A stretch of DNA of 64,000 nt. Origin: Agrococcus sp. ARC_14. Its GTDB lineage: Bacteria > Actinomycetota > Actinomycetes > Actinomycetales > Microbacteriaceae. The position numbers were made by a program, and so were the translations under genes. The notes beneath the pieces are model-generated. The model made no database searches, was not told where the DNA came from, and worked only from the letters and a program-made list of their open reading frames with translations. Each line of letters begins with the position of its first letter. Positions within the stretch are counted from its first letter, which is position 1. Of this stretch, positions 49,812 to 59,666 are shown piece after piece. The stretch covers positions 1 through 64,000 of the forward strand of contig NZ_JAKUDO010000002.1 in assembly GCF_022436485.1 (NCBI RefSeq), written 5' to 3'.

Positions 49812-52800
49812 ATGGGTGACTCCGAGTCATACTTCGCGGCAAACGGCCGAGAGGTCCGTGACGCGGTTCGTGGCGCGTTCGCTGACTCGACGCACGTCGA
49901 CGCACTTTCGCAGAGCTTCTCGCTATTCGCCTGGGACGCGCTGAAGGACCAGCTCGAGCACTCGACTGTGCGCTTGCTGTTGTGGCGCGACTGGCAGCAT
50001 GCCCACCTGAATGGCGGGCACTCCGAGAACCTCCAGCGCGCGCGCCTCGACCAGCACCGCATCGCTCGCGAGTGCACTACATGGTCGACCGATCACCTGA
50101 GTGCGAAGGAGGTCACGCGCACCATTCGCGAAACGTGGCTCAGCATGCGCGGTTCGGCTTCGGTCGTCGTGGAAGGCGCAGGATTCGAGTCTGAGGCTCT
50201 CGGGCTGGTCGCCAGCCACGACGCCATGCTGTTCACGTCCGTCGAACGGTCGACCGAGCGTGTCGCGCGTGCTGAGGCGATCATGGACAAGATCTGGCAC
50301 AGCACGGATGCGACACGTCTGGTTGACGAGGAGTTCCGGGCAGCACTGCGCGTGCTGAGCCAGGACAACACACCCGAGTCCGCCTACCTCCGCATCCTCA
50401 CAGCTCTGTTCGAGGACTTCGTCGACGCGGGGACGGATGCCTTCGGGGCTCAACAGCAAATGGGCTTCTTCGATTCGGAGGTATGGAAGAAGCTCTACTC
50501 ATTCCAGCGCGACGGCGTGCTCGGCGTCATTGAGAAGCTCGAGCGCCACAACGGCTGCATCCTCGCCGACAGTGTTGGCCTCGGGAAGACTTTTGAGGCG
50601 CTCGCGGTCATCAAGTTCTACGAGCTGCGCAACGACCGCGTGCTCGTGCTCGCGCCGAAGCGGCTCCGCGAGAACTGGACGCTGTACCGAGCCAACGATG
50701 GGCGCAACCCGCTTGCCGGTGACCGCCTCCGTTACGACGTGCTCAACCACACCGACCTCACACGGTCATCCGGGATCTCCGGCGACATCGATCTGGCGCA
50801 CCTCAATTGGGGCAACTACGACCTGGTTGTGATTGACGAGTCCCACAACTTCCGCAACACTTCACCGTCCAAGAGCCGGGTCACGCGATATCAGCGACTG
50901 ATGGATGAAGTGCTCAGATCGGGTGTGAAGACGAAGGTGCTGATGCTCTCGGCGACGCCGGTTAACACACGGCTCGCCGACCTGAAGAATCAGGTGCTGT
51001 TCGCCACTGAAGGCGATGACCGGGCGCTCTCCGGTGAAGGGATCGCCTCGATCGAGTCCACGTTGCGTCAGGCGCAGATGAGGTTCCGCGCCTGGCAGGA
51101 GGCACCCGAGTCGCAACGCAGCGCGAAATCACTGGTGAGTCATCTCGGCTTCGACTACGTGCGCCTGCTCGACCTGATGACGATCGCGCGATCACGCAAG
51201 CACATCGAGAAGTACTACAGCTCCCGCGATGTGGGGAGCTTCCCTGTTCGTCGCCCGCCCATCAACATCAAGTCCGCGGTCGATGCGGACGACGCGCTGA
51301 TGCCGTTGGCAGAGGTCAACCGGCATATCCTCGGGATGAACTTGGCGGCGTACAAGCCCATGAGCTACGTCTTCTCGGGGATGCTCGGTAGGTACGAGCA
51401 GCTCTACGACTACAAGTGGGGAACGGGGAGCAAGTACTTCGCCCAGACCGACCGCGAAAACAACATCGTGCACCTCATGCGGGTCAACCTGCTGAAGCGC
51501 CTCGAGTCGTCAACGCACTCGATCACTATGACGCTGCGCAAGCTGCTGAGCACGGTCCGGGCCGTGCTCGACGCGATCGAGGCTTTCGAGCGCGACCCCG
51601 GACGATCACTCTCTTTGAGCGAGATCGAAGGAGAGGACTGGAGCGACCTCGACTTCGAAGATCCGATGTTCGAGGACGCGGTGATCGGCACTCGCGTGAA
51701 GATCCTGCTGTCGGACATCGATCGGCGTCGCTGGAGGCAAGACCTCCACGACGACCTGGAAACGCTGCAGTTGCTGCAGGAGGAGTTCGCGCAAATCACG
51801 CCGTCACGCGACCTGAAACTCCAGCGGCTCAGGGGCTACGTGCGCGAGAAAGTCACGGCGCCGTTCAACGACGGCAACCGCAAAGTGTTGATCTTCACCG
51901 CGTTCTCCGACACTGCCGAGTACCTCTATGCGCAACTGCGCGAGTGGGCGCGTGACGAGCTCGGAATCCACGTCGGCCTGATCACCGGATCGTCCACGAG
52001 GTCGACGCTGCCCTTGGCGCGTACCGATATGCACTCGGTGCTGCAGCGTTTCTCGCCATTGTCGAAGGGTGGCGACGAGCACGGCGAATCGATCGACCTT
52101 CTGATCGGCACGGATGCGATCTCGGAGGGGCAGAACCTGCAGGACTGCGACACCGTGGTCAACTACGACATCCACTGGAACCCCGTGCGCATCGTCCAGC
52201 GGTTCGGACGAGTGGACCGCATCGGCACCCGCAGCACCAGCGTGCAACTTGTCAACTTTTGGCCCGACATCGATCTCGAGACGTATATCAACCTCGAGAA
52301 GCGCGTCTCGGGACGAATGGCACTGCTCGATGTCTCCGCGACCGGTGAGGAGAATCTGCTCACCCAGAACGAGCAGAAGGCCATGAACGACCTCGACTAT
52401 CGCCGCATGCAGCTCGAGCAGATGCAGACGACCGCGCCCTCGATGGAAGACCTGGCTGGCGGCCTCTCGATCACCGACCTCACGCTCTCCGACTTCCGCA
52501 TGGATATTGCATCACACGATCACGCTGATCTCGAAACGGTCCAGTCGTGGCCGCTCGCTCTGTTCGCCGTCGCGCGCTTCCAGCAGAGTCTGGCCACGGA
52601 TGGGTTGGCGCCCGGTGCCGTGTTCCTGCTGCGAGTCCGGGATGGACAGATCCCGCTCACCCCTTCGTACCCACTTGCTCCGCACCTCCTGCTATACGTC
52701 ACCGACGACGGATCCCTCGCCCATCCGGTTGAAGACCCGAAGTTGGCACTGGATGTGCTGCGGCTGCACGGCACCGAAGGAACCGCCATTGATGTCGAGG

Positions 52801-53015
52801 CGGTGCGCGAGTTCGCGCGGTCGACGCAGGATGGTCGAGACATGCGCCACTACCGGCGCTTGCTCGCCGCCGCCGTCGCGGCCGCATCCCGCCGCGGCTC
52901 CGAGAACCGGGTGGCCTCCCTGTTCTCCGCCGGCGCGACGCAATTGGGCGCAGGCGACGACGCCCCTGGCCTCGACGTCGTCGACCTCGTCGCGTGGATG
53001 GCGCTCGTGCCGTGA
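49812..53015 (+). CDS. SNF2-type helicase-related defence protein
   Basis: A 1067-residue superfamily 2 ATPase. The N-terminal 200 residues are variable and may be a degenerate PLD-like module; no H-x-K-x4-D was found. Walker A D-S-V-G-L-G-K-T is at about 253, motif II D-E-S-H-N at about 343, L-S-A-T-P-V-N at about 380, and helicase C motifs with G-T-D-A-I-S-E-G-Q-N and Q-R-F-G-R-V-D-R-I-G at about 760-805. It starts 24 bases after the GmrSD-like gene with a weak ribosome site. It is the first gene of the order helicase, DUF4391, Mod, Res, and its stop overlaps the next start (GTGA). Confidence 0.85.
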   Translation: MGDSESYFAANGREVRDAVRGAFADSTHVDALSQSFSLFAWDALKDQLEHSTVRLLLWRDWQHAHLNGGHSENLQRARLDQHRIARECTTWSTDHLSAKEVTRTIRETWLSMRGSASVVVEGAGFESEALGLVASHDAMLFTSVERSTERVARAEAIMDKIWHSTDATRLVDEEFRAALRVLSQDNTPESAYLRILTALFEDFVDAGTDAFGAQQQMGFFDSEVWKKLYSFQRDGVLGVIEKLERHNGCILADSVGLGKTFEALAVIKFYELRNDRVLVLAPKRLRENWTLYRANDGRNPLAGDRLRYDVLNHTDLTRSSGISGDIDLAHLNWGNYDLVVIDESHNFRNTSPSKSRVTRYQRLMDEVLRSGVKTKVLMLSATPVNTRLADLKNQVLFATEGDDRALSGEGIASIESTLRQAQMRFRAWQEAPESQRSAKSLVSHLGFDYVRLLDLMTIARSRKHIEKYYSSRDVGSFPVRRPPINIKSAVDADDALMPLAEVNRHILGMNLAAYKPMSYVFSGMLGRYEQLYDYKWGTGSKYFAQTDRENNIVHLMRVNLLKRLESSTHSITMTLRKLLSTVRAVLDAIEAFERDPGRSLSLSEIEGEDWSDLDFEDPMFEDAVIGTRVKILLSDIDRRRWRQDLHDDLETLQLLQEEFAQITPSRDLKLQRLRGYVREKVTAPFNDGNRKVLIFTAFSDTAEYLYAQLREWARDELGIHVGLITGSSTRSTLPLARTDMHSVLQRFSPLSKGGDEHGESIDLLIGTDAISEGQNLQDCDTVVNYDIHWNPVRIVQRFGRVDRIGTRSTSVQLVNFWPDIDLETYINLEKRVSGRMALLDVSATGEENLLTQNEQKAMNDLDYRRMQLEQMQTTAPSMEDLAGGLSITDLTLSDFRMDIASHDHADLETVQSWPLALFAVARFQQSLATDGLAPGAVFLLRVRDGQIPLTPSYPLAPHLLLYVTDDGSLAHPVEDPKLALDVLRLHGTEGTAIDVEAVREFARSTQDGRDMRHYRRLLAAAVAAASRRGSENRVASLFSAGATQLGAGDDAPGLDVVDLVAWMALVP

Positions 53016-53740
53016 CGTTCGATGTCGTTGAACTCCTCGGTATTCCGGAGAGTGCCGTCGTCGGCGAGCGACTGACGAAGAAGATGCTCCAGGAGTTGAT
53101 CGTGGAGACGACTGCCGACTCGCGCCTGATCGCCGCGAAGGTCTCGTCCGCGCAGGTCGTCGCTGTCCTGTCGCCGCAGACGACGAGCATGTCTGCGAGC
53201 CGCTCCTCGGAGCGCACCGTGCTGGATGTCGCTGTGCTGCATCTCGCGGTCGCCGACACCGCCACAGCGCAGGACCGAGCGAGACTATGTGATCTGCTCA
53301 TGCGGGCGATGCCGCGACCGCTCGTGCTGCTCACGACCGCAGCGAGCGGTCTCGCTGAACTGAGCGTTGCCGTGACGCGGGCAAGCCAAGTTGACGCCGC
53401 CCGCTCGGTGATTGAAGTCGTGCTCACCGTCGACGCTGCGTCCGCCGGCACTTCTGCGCGCTGCTTCGCGCCGCTGGATCGCACAGACCTTTGGAGTTGG
53501 TACTCGGATGTCGCTCGGCGGCTCGCCGCCGGAGATGCGAAGCCCAACGGTGCGCTCACCGCCGGCGAGGCGCTTCGCTCTCGACTTGAGCTGCATCGCC
53601 TGGCGGCCGAGCTCATCGCGGTGCAGCGTCGCCTGCAGCGCACGAAGCAGATGCAGGAACGTATCGACCTCAATAGAGAGGCAAAGAGGATCCGCGCCAA
53701 ATGCTCGGATGTCGGCGCCGCCCTCTACGCTCCTGAGTAG
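53012..53740 (+). CDS. DUF4391-family protein of a type III-like restriction locus
   Basis: A 242-residue protein. It begins V-T-F-D-V-V-E-L-L-G-I-P at the GTG that overlaps the helicase stop; an in-frame ATG 18 bases earlier is less likely. Features fit DUF4391: conserved N-terminal R-L-T-K-K-M-L-Q-E region, a central strand-rich part with V-L-D-V-A-V-L-H-L-A-V, and a charged helical C-terminus with R-L-Q-R-T-K-Q-M-Q-E-R. Its function is unknown; its position between a helicase and a Mod gene suggests an adaptor or regulator of the complex. Domain recognition is from overall pattern. Confidence 0.7.
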   Translation: MTFDVVELLGIPESAVVGERLTKKMLQELIVETTADSRLIAAKVSSAQVVAVLSPQTTSMSASRSSERTVLDVAVLHLAVADTATAQDRARLCDLLMRAMPRPLVLLTTAASGLAELSVAVTRASQVDAARSVIEVVLTVDAASAGTSARCFAPLDRTDLWSWYSDVARRLAAGDAKPNGALTAGEALRSRLELHRLAAELIAVQRRLQRTKQMQERIDLNREAKRIRAKCSDVGAALYAPE

Positions 53741-53765
53741 CCCTGAATCCCCTCTGAGGAGAACA

Positions 53766-55754
53766 ATGTCCGATCGGTTCGTTCCCGTCGAGTCCCTGAG
53801 TGGCCCTGGTGAGGCGGCGTCGAACGCCGACCTCCTGACGGATCTCGTCACGCGCGCCTTCCCCGATGCCGTGGACGAGACCGGCATCGACTTCGAGGTC
53901 CTGCAGGCGCTCGCGGGCCACGAGGTCGTGGCCGGCCAGGAGAAGTTCGGGCTGAGCTGGCCTGGCAAGGCAGAATCGCGGCGCCTGGCGCTCCTGCCGC
54001 CCGATGGCACGCTGCTTCCGCGCCCAGACGAATCCGTCGATTGGGACGGCACGCAGAACTTGGTGGTCGAAGGTGACAACCTCGCTGTGCTGCGTCTGTT
54101 GCGTCGGGCGTATGCAGGCAAGGTTGACGTCATCTACATCGATCCGCCTTACAACACCGCGGGCGATCTTGTGTACGACGACAAGCGCGAGCAGTCGGCA
54201 AGCGAGTTCGAAACTGCATCCGGCGACCGCGACGAGGTCGGAAGGCTCGTGCAGGTCTCCGAGACATCGGGCCGCAAGCACTCGAGCTGGTTGAGCATGA
54301 TGCATCCGCGGCTCTGGGCTGCGCGCGACATGCTTGCCGACGACGGTGTCCTCATCGCAGCGATCGACGACAACGAGCAGGCGAACCTGAAGCTCCTGCT
54401 CGACCAGGTCTTCGGGGCTGAGAACTTCATCGCAACGGTCGTGTGGCAGGGCGGACGCAAGAACGACTCCCGCTACATCTCCGTCGGACATGACTACATG
54501 CTTATCTACGCCAAGAACGAGCAGACGCTGGCAGCGCAGGGTGTGCGCTGGCGGGAGGAGAAGGAGGGCGTCGACGACGTCATCGCGCAGGGCCGCCGAG
54601 TGTGGGAGCAGTTCGGGCCAGATGAGCGTGCGGCCACAAGCGCAATGCGAGCATGGTTCAAGTCGAAGCGAGCGGATGACCCGGTGCAGGCAATGTCTCG
54701 CTACACCTACTTTCTTCCCGATGGTGCACTCGCCGGCGATACAGACCTTACTTGGCCGGGAGGGAAAGGTCCCAAGTACGATGTGCTCCATCCGGACACG
54801 GGTCTACCTGTCCCCATTCCGGAACGCGGGTGGCTCTATGCGGCTCCCGAGCGAATGCAGCAGGCGATCGACGCGGGTGAGATCATCTTCCGCGACGATC
54901 ACACAAGGCCGATTCGACTGAAGAAGCGACTGGAAGCCGTCACTGGACAGGTCGTCATGTCCGTGTTTGAACGCCAGCGTACACACGCAGGACGCCGAAT
55001 GAAGCAGTTGTTCGGCGGAGATTCTCCATTCACTTTCCCCAAGGACGTCGACGTCCTTACCCGGTGGATCGGGCTCGTCTCGGGGGAAAAACCTGACGCG
55101 CTCGTGCTTGACTTCTTCGCCGGCTCGGGGTCGACTGGTCACGCCGTCCTGGAGTTGAATGCATCGGATGGTGGTCGGCGACGCTACGTCCTCGTTCAAG
55201 TCGACGAGAACATCGATCGCGACGACTACGAGTCCATCGCCGACGTCACTCGCGAGCGGCTTCGGCGCGCGGGCCGGCAGATCGCGGACGAGCGAGGATC
55301 GGCGAGCGGGCCCATCGACCTCGGCTTCCGGTCGTACCGGCTGGCGGCATCAAACATTCAGAGTTGGGGAGGCGAGGTCGACGGGGATGTTGGTCAGACG
55401 CTGCTCGACGCAGTAGACAACCTCGTCGAAGGCCGTACGACCGACGACCTGCTTGTCGAGATGATGCTGCGCCTGGGGGTGGAGCTCACGGTCCCAGTGG
55501 AGCAGCGTGAGGTCGCCGGATCGACGCTGTACAGCGTCGGCGGCGGCACGCTCTTCGCGCACTTCGGCACAGACATCACCGTGCAACGCGCGAAGGAGAT
55601 TGCTCGCGCGATCCAGGCTTGGCGGGACGAAGACGCACCCGAGTCCGACGTCTCCGTGGTGGTGCGTGACACCGGTTTCGCCGACAGCTCCGCCAAGCTC
55701 AACCTTGCGGCCGCGCTCAACCAGGTTGGCATCACGACGCTGCGATCCGTCTGA
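53766..55754 (+). CDS. mod: Type III-like DNA adenine-N6 methyltransferase (Mod)
   Basis: A 662-residue beta-class methyltransferase. Motif IV D-P-P-Y starts at Asp126 (I-Y-I-D-P-P-Y-N-T) and lies before motif I, F-A-G-S-G at about 451-455 (D-F-F-A-G-S-G-S-T-G); this order defines the beta class. The region between, about 200-430, holds the target recognition domain. It methylates adenine at a non-palindromic site and gives specificity to Res. GAGGAGA precedes the ATG; its TGA overlaps the Res ATG (TGATG). Confidence 0.92.
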   Translation: MSDRFVPVESLSGPGEAASNADLLTDLVTRAFPDAVDETGIDFEVLQALAGHEVVAGQEKFGLSWPGKAESRRLALLPPDGTLLPRPDESVDWDGTQNLVVEGDNLAVLRLLRRAYAGKVDVIYIDPPYNTAGDLVYDDKREQSASEFETASGDRDEVGRLVQVSETSGRKHSSWLSMMHPRLWAARDMLADDGVLIAAIDDNEQANLKLLLDQVFGAENFIATVVWQGGRKNDSRYISVGHDYMLIYAKNEQTLAAQGVRWREEKEGVDDVIAQGRRVWEQFGPDERAATSAMRAWFKSKRADDPVQAMSRYTYFLPDGALAGDTDLTWPGGKGPKYDVLHPDTGLPVPIPERGWLYAAPERMQQAIDAGEIIFRDDHTRPIRLKKRLEAVTGQVVMSVFERQRTHAGRRMKQLFGGDSPFTFPKDVDVLTRWIGLVSGEKPDALVLDFFAGSGSTGHAVLELNASDGGRRRYVLVQVDENIDRDDYESIADVTRERLRRAGRQIADERGSASGPIDLGFRSYRLAASNIQSWGGEVDGDVGQTLLDAVDNLVEGRTTDDLLVEMMLRLGVELTVPVEQREVAGSTLYSVGGGTLFAHFGTDITVQRAKEIARAIQAWRDEDAPESDVSVVVRDTGFADSSAKLNLAAALNQVGITTLRSV

Positions 55755-58700
55755 TGGCCACGACGTGGAAGTTCGAGGAGAACCTCGACTACCAGCGGCA
55801 GGCGATCGACGCGGTCACAGGACTGTTCGCGGGCCAAGAGGCGCTGGCATCCCAGTTCACAGTGCTCGCCCGACGCTCCGGGCAGATCGATGTCGGCGAC
55901 GTCTCTGATCTCGGCATCGGCAACCGACGCAAGCTCGACGACGAGACGATCCTCGAGAACCTGCACGCTGTTCAGGCCGCGACCGGTCTGCTGCCAGAGG
56001 CGTCGCTGCAGTCGATGAACTTCACGGTCGAGATGGAGACGGGCACGGGCAAGACCTACGTCTACCTGCGCACGATCTACGAACTGCACCAGCTCTACGG
56101 GTTCACGAAGTTCGTCATCGTAGTGCCGTCGGTCGCGATCAAGGAAGGCGTGGAGACCTCGATCCGGCAGCTGCGGGATCACTTCGCTGCCCTGTATGGG
56201 AACCCCCCGGTCGAGCACTTCCAGTACGACTCGACCAACCTCTCGCGCGTTCGGTCGTTCGCGGTCGCCGACTCGATCCAGATCATGATCGTCACGGTCG
56301 CCGCGATCAACAAGGCGACCAACAACATCCGCAAGCCATCTGAAGCGCTCGGCGGGGAGAAGGCGATCGACCTCATCCGTGCCACGCGGCCCTTCCTCAT
56401 CATCGATGAACCCCAGTCGGTGTACGGCGATGCCGGGTTCGGGAAGAAGAAGGGCGCCGGTCGAACGGCACTCGAGGAGTTCGGTGCGATCGCCTCGGTG
56501 CGGTACTCAGCCACGCATCCCAAGAGCGACAAGGCCAACCTCGTCTTCGCGCTCGATTCCATCGCAGCGCATGACAACCAGCTCGTCAAGCAGATCGAGG
56601 TCGATGCGCTGGAGACCGAGGCTTCGGGAACTCGGGCATACGTCAAGCTTGACTCCACGAGCCGCAGGAGCGGAGCGATTAGTGCGAAGGTGCGCGTCGA
56701 CACTGAATCAGGCGGAAGCACTACCCGCACCGTCAAGACCGTCACGGTGGGCGACAACCTCGCCGATGTCACCGGGCTCGAGCGCTACCGCGCCTATGAC
56801 GTGGAGAACATTCGGTTCGGAGACGACGGCTGGATCCAGCTCACCACTCTCGCGGAGCCACTCGGCGTCGGCGAGGTGTCCGGCGATGACCTCGCTCCGA
56901 TCGAGCGCACGCGAGAGATGATAGCGCGGACGATCCGACGGCACCTCGACAAGGAGCTCGCCGTTGCCGAGCGTGCTGGGCGCGGGGCAGAGAAGGTCAA
57001 GGTCCTCAGCCTGTTCTTCATCGACCACGTCGCTAACTACAGGCGTTACGACTCCGACGGCGTCGAGCAGCCCGGAGACTACGCCCGCATCTTCGAAGAT
57101 CAATACGCGAAGCTAGTCACAGAGCAGAAGTACCAGGTGCTGCGATCAGGGCTCACACCGGAGGAGACAGCGAGGGCGGCACATCAGGGGTACTTCTCGA
57201 TCGATCGATCGAAGAAGGTCGGCGACCGGCTCATCGACACGTCGGAGACCACCGAGAAAGGGCGCCAGGCGGCCGGTCTTGCATACGAGCAGATCATGCG
57301 CGACAAGGAGGGCCTTACGACGCCCGGAACGCCGATCAGGTTCGTGTTCACTCACTCCGCCCTGCAGGAGGGTTGGGACAATCCAAACGTGTTCCAGATC
57401 TGTGTGCTGCGCAATACCGGCACGGAGCGCTGGCGGCGGCAGTCCGTGGGGCGCGGCCTGCGCCTCGCAGTCAACGGCGCGGGTGAGCGCGAACGCGATC
57501 GATCGATCAACCGCCTCACCGTGATCGCGCACGAGGACTTCGCGACATTCGCCGAAGGGTTGCAGAAGGAGCTCGCCGAGGAGCTCGGTCTCACGTTCGG
57601 CATCGTCACCGCAGCTGGCATCTCAACGATCCAGTACACGGCCGATGTCGATGGAAGGCCGACCGCGACGCCGATCGGTGCGGATGCCGCTGGAGCGCTG
57701 GTCGATGCCCTCGAGTCGGATGGGTATGTCGACAGCAAGGGCGTGGTGCAGGACTCACTGCGCGCACTGGTCGCCAACGATCCTGAGCGGCTTCGATCGA
57801 TCATCGCGGCCGCAGTGCCGGCAGCGGCGGTGCAGGCGGTGGTGCACGCCGTACGCAGGCTCGCGCGCCCGATCGACATTCGGCCAGCACGCACTCATCG
57901 CTCGGTGAAGGCGTCGCAGTCACAGTTGCAGTCGCCGCAGTTCGCCGAGCTGTGGAGCCGGATTCGGCACCGCACCGTCTACGAGTTGGACATTAAGCAG
58001 GAGCAACTTGAGCAAGAGTTGACTGGAGCGGTGGTCGGGATGCCTCCGGTCCCAACTCGGAAGGCCACGTGGGTCAGCACCATCGTGCGAGTTGGTCATG
58101 ACGGTGTGTCCGGTTTCGATGGCGAGGCGTCTCGCGCGAAGGTGAACTACGCCGACGCGGAGGATCTGCCCGACATCCTGTCGTTGCTCGCCGATCGCAC
58201 GCAGCTCACCCGGGCAACGCTCGCGCGAGTGCTCGCCAACTCGGGGCGGCTCGACGGATTCAAGCGCAATCCTCAGAAGTTCATCGACCAAGTGACCTCG
58301 GTCCTCCTCGGCGCCATGCAGCAGCTGCTTGTCGCGGGCGTAAAGTACACCCGGATTCCGGCCGATCGGCCCGATGCAGAGCGCTCCTACGCGCAGGAGA
58401 TCTTCACGGAGCGCGAACTGTCTGGGTACGTCGGCTCGGGTGGGAACATCGTCGCTGACGCTGACGGCGAGCCCCTGCACTTCTCGAAGTCGGTGTACGA
58501 GCATGTCGTCACCGATTCCGCAGTTGAGCGAGAGTTCGCCCGGCAGTTGCAGCAGCACGAGTCGGTGCAGCTCTTCGTGAAGTTGCCGGCATCCTTCACC
58601 GTGCCGACGCCGCTCGGCTCCTACAATCCTGACTGGGCGGCCGTCGTGGCGGACGGTGAAGCGGAGACGGTCTACTTTGTGGCGGAGACCAAAGGCACCA

Positions 58701-58873
58701 CGGATCTCTCGGCGTTGCGGCCCTCGGAGCAGAGGAAGATCATGGCCGCGCGCGAGCACTTCACGGCAATCCGTGCGAGCGACGCGAGGGTCGACCTGAT
58801 CTACACCCAGACTCCGGTTGTGACGATCGAGGACCTGTTCGCGCAAGTCCCCAGCGACGGGTGGCGTGCTTGA
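55754..58873 (+). CDS. res: Type III-like restriction endonuclease subunit (Res)
   Basis: A 1039-residue SF2 helicase-nuclease. Walker A G-T-G-K-T near residue 97 (M-E-T-G-T-G-K-T), motif II D-E-P-Q at about 218, S-A-T-H at about 252, helicase C with Q-E-G-W-D-N-P-N at about 538 and R-R-Q-S-V-G-R-G-L-R at about 560. The C-terminal nuclease has P-D-W-A at about 960 and V-A-E-T-K-G at about 978, the PD-(D/E)xK site. All motifs look intact. It would translocate and cut unmodified DNA with Mod. Coupled to Mod by a TGATG overlap. Confidence 0.92.
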   Translation: MATTWKFEENLDYQRQAIDAVTGLFAGQEALASQFTVLARRSGQIDVGDVSDLGIGNRRKLDDETILENLHAVQAATGLLPEASLQSMNFTVEMETGTGKTYVYLRTIYELHQLYGFTKFVIVVPSVAIKEGVETSIRQLRDHFAALYGNPPVEHFQYDSTNLSRVRSFAVADSIQIMIVTVAAINKATNNIRKPSEALGGEKAIDLIRATRPFLIIDEPQSVYGDAGFGKKKGAGRTALEEFGAIASVRYSATHPKSDKANLVFALDSIAAHDNQLVKQIEVDALETEASGTRAYVKLDSTSRRSGAISAKVRVDTESGGSTTRTVKTVTVGDNLADVTGLERYRAYDVENIRFGDDGWIQLTTLAEPLGVGEVSGDDLAPIERTREMIARTIRRHLDKELAVAERAGRGAEKVKVLSLFFIDHVANYRRYDSDGVEQPGDYARIFEDQYAKLVTEQKYQVLRSGLTPEETARAAHQGYFSIDRSKKVGDRLIDTSETTEKGRQAAGLAYEQIMRDKEGLTTPGTPIRFVFTHSALQEGWDNPNVFQICVLRNTGTERWRRQSVGRGLRLAVNGAGERERDRSINRLTVIAHEDFATFAEGLQKELAEELGLTFGIVTAAGISTIQYTADVDGRPTATPIGADAAGALVDALESDGYVDSKGVVQDSLRALVANDPERLRSIIAAAVPAAAVQAVVHAVRRLARPIDIRPARTHRSVKASQSQLQSPQFAELWSRIRHRTVYELDIKQEQLEQELTGAVVGMPPVPTRKATWVSTIVRVGHDGVSGFDGEASRAKVNYADAEDLPDILSLLADRTQLTRATLARVLANSGRLDGFKRNPQKFIDQVTSVLLGAMQQLLVAGVKYTRIPADRPDAERSYAQEIFTERELSGYVGSGGNIVADADGEPLHFSKSVYEHVVTDSAVEREFARQLQQHESVQLFVKLPASFTVPTPLGSYNPDWAAVVADGEAETVYFVAETKGTTDLSALRPSEQRKIMAAREHFTAIRASDARVDLIYTQTPVVTIEDLFAQVPSDGWRA

Positions 58874-59011
58874 CCAGCCGACGAGCGGTTTCCCGCGCGT
58901 GACCAGAGGCCACGTGCGAACTATGTCCGCGCAGACTCGCTTGCCGGAGGTCGCGCCGCTGTCGAACCCCACATGGGGCCCGCAATCTCATCGAACGATA
59001 AAGGAAGCGGA

Positions 59012-59521
59012 ATGGAACCTGGCACGTGGGCAGAATGGTGCACAGTCACTTTGGCAGTGATGGCCATCGTCGGAGTGGCTTTGCAAGTCAGGCAGGCGAA
59101 CCGAGCGCGGAAGCACGAGTTCGAAGACATTTACGTTCAGCGCTATTGGCAGATCATGGACGCCTTGAGTGCCGAAGATCGCATTGCCCTTGTGCGGGGG
59201 GAGATGCCTGCATCCGCGCAAGCGCATTCAGAGACGCGCAGTAGGCTGTGGTCATATCTCGAGTTGTGTGAGGACGAAGCGGACCAGCGTGAGGCCGGAC
59301 TGATCACGACGGTCACCTGGCACCAGTGGCGTCGAGGCATCCATGGAGCCGCGACTAGGCCACCTTATCAATCAATCCTCGACGGGTTCGAGAACGAACT
59401 CACCATGCTGCCTGAGAGCGAGCGTCCTTTTATGCAACTTCGAAGAGCAGCTACCGACGCCGACGCGGCACAATACGATCCCAGGAAGAAGAAGCCGATT
59501 CGCGATTGGTTCACCGGCTGA
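59012..59521 (+). CDS. Hypothetical protein with N-terminal membrane anchor
   Basis: A 169-residue protein. Residues about 4-26 form a single membrane segment (W-C-T-V-T-L-A-V-M-A-I-V-G-V-A-L), then a soluble, charged helical domain rich in Arg, Glu and Trp. AAGGAAG precedes ATG 59012. It lies 138 bases behind Res on the same strand and could belong to the defence locus or be an independent insertion. No family recognised. Codon use is less GC-biased than the catabolic genes. Confidence 0.6.
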   Translation: MEPGTWAEWCTVTLAVMAIVGVALQVRQANRARKHEFEDIYVQRYWQIMDALSAEDRIALVRGEMPASAQAHSETRSRLWSYLELCEDEADQREAGLITTVTWHQWRRGIHGAATRPPYQSILDGFENELTMLPESERPFMQLRRAATDADAAQYDPRKKKPIRDWFTG

Positions 59522-59666
59522 TATTGGATGGGTGCGGAGGTCGCCAGACTCGAGCCGCATCCGCCCGAGCCTAGGGACACGTTACTGACGAACCTCGACC
59601 CGTGCGGACATTTGCCTCATCCAACGCAGCCTTGCGGGTATGCAACGGCGGGACGCCTGGGCGACG

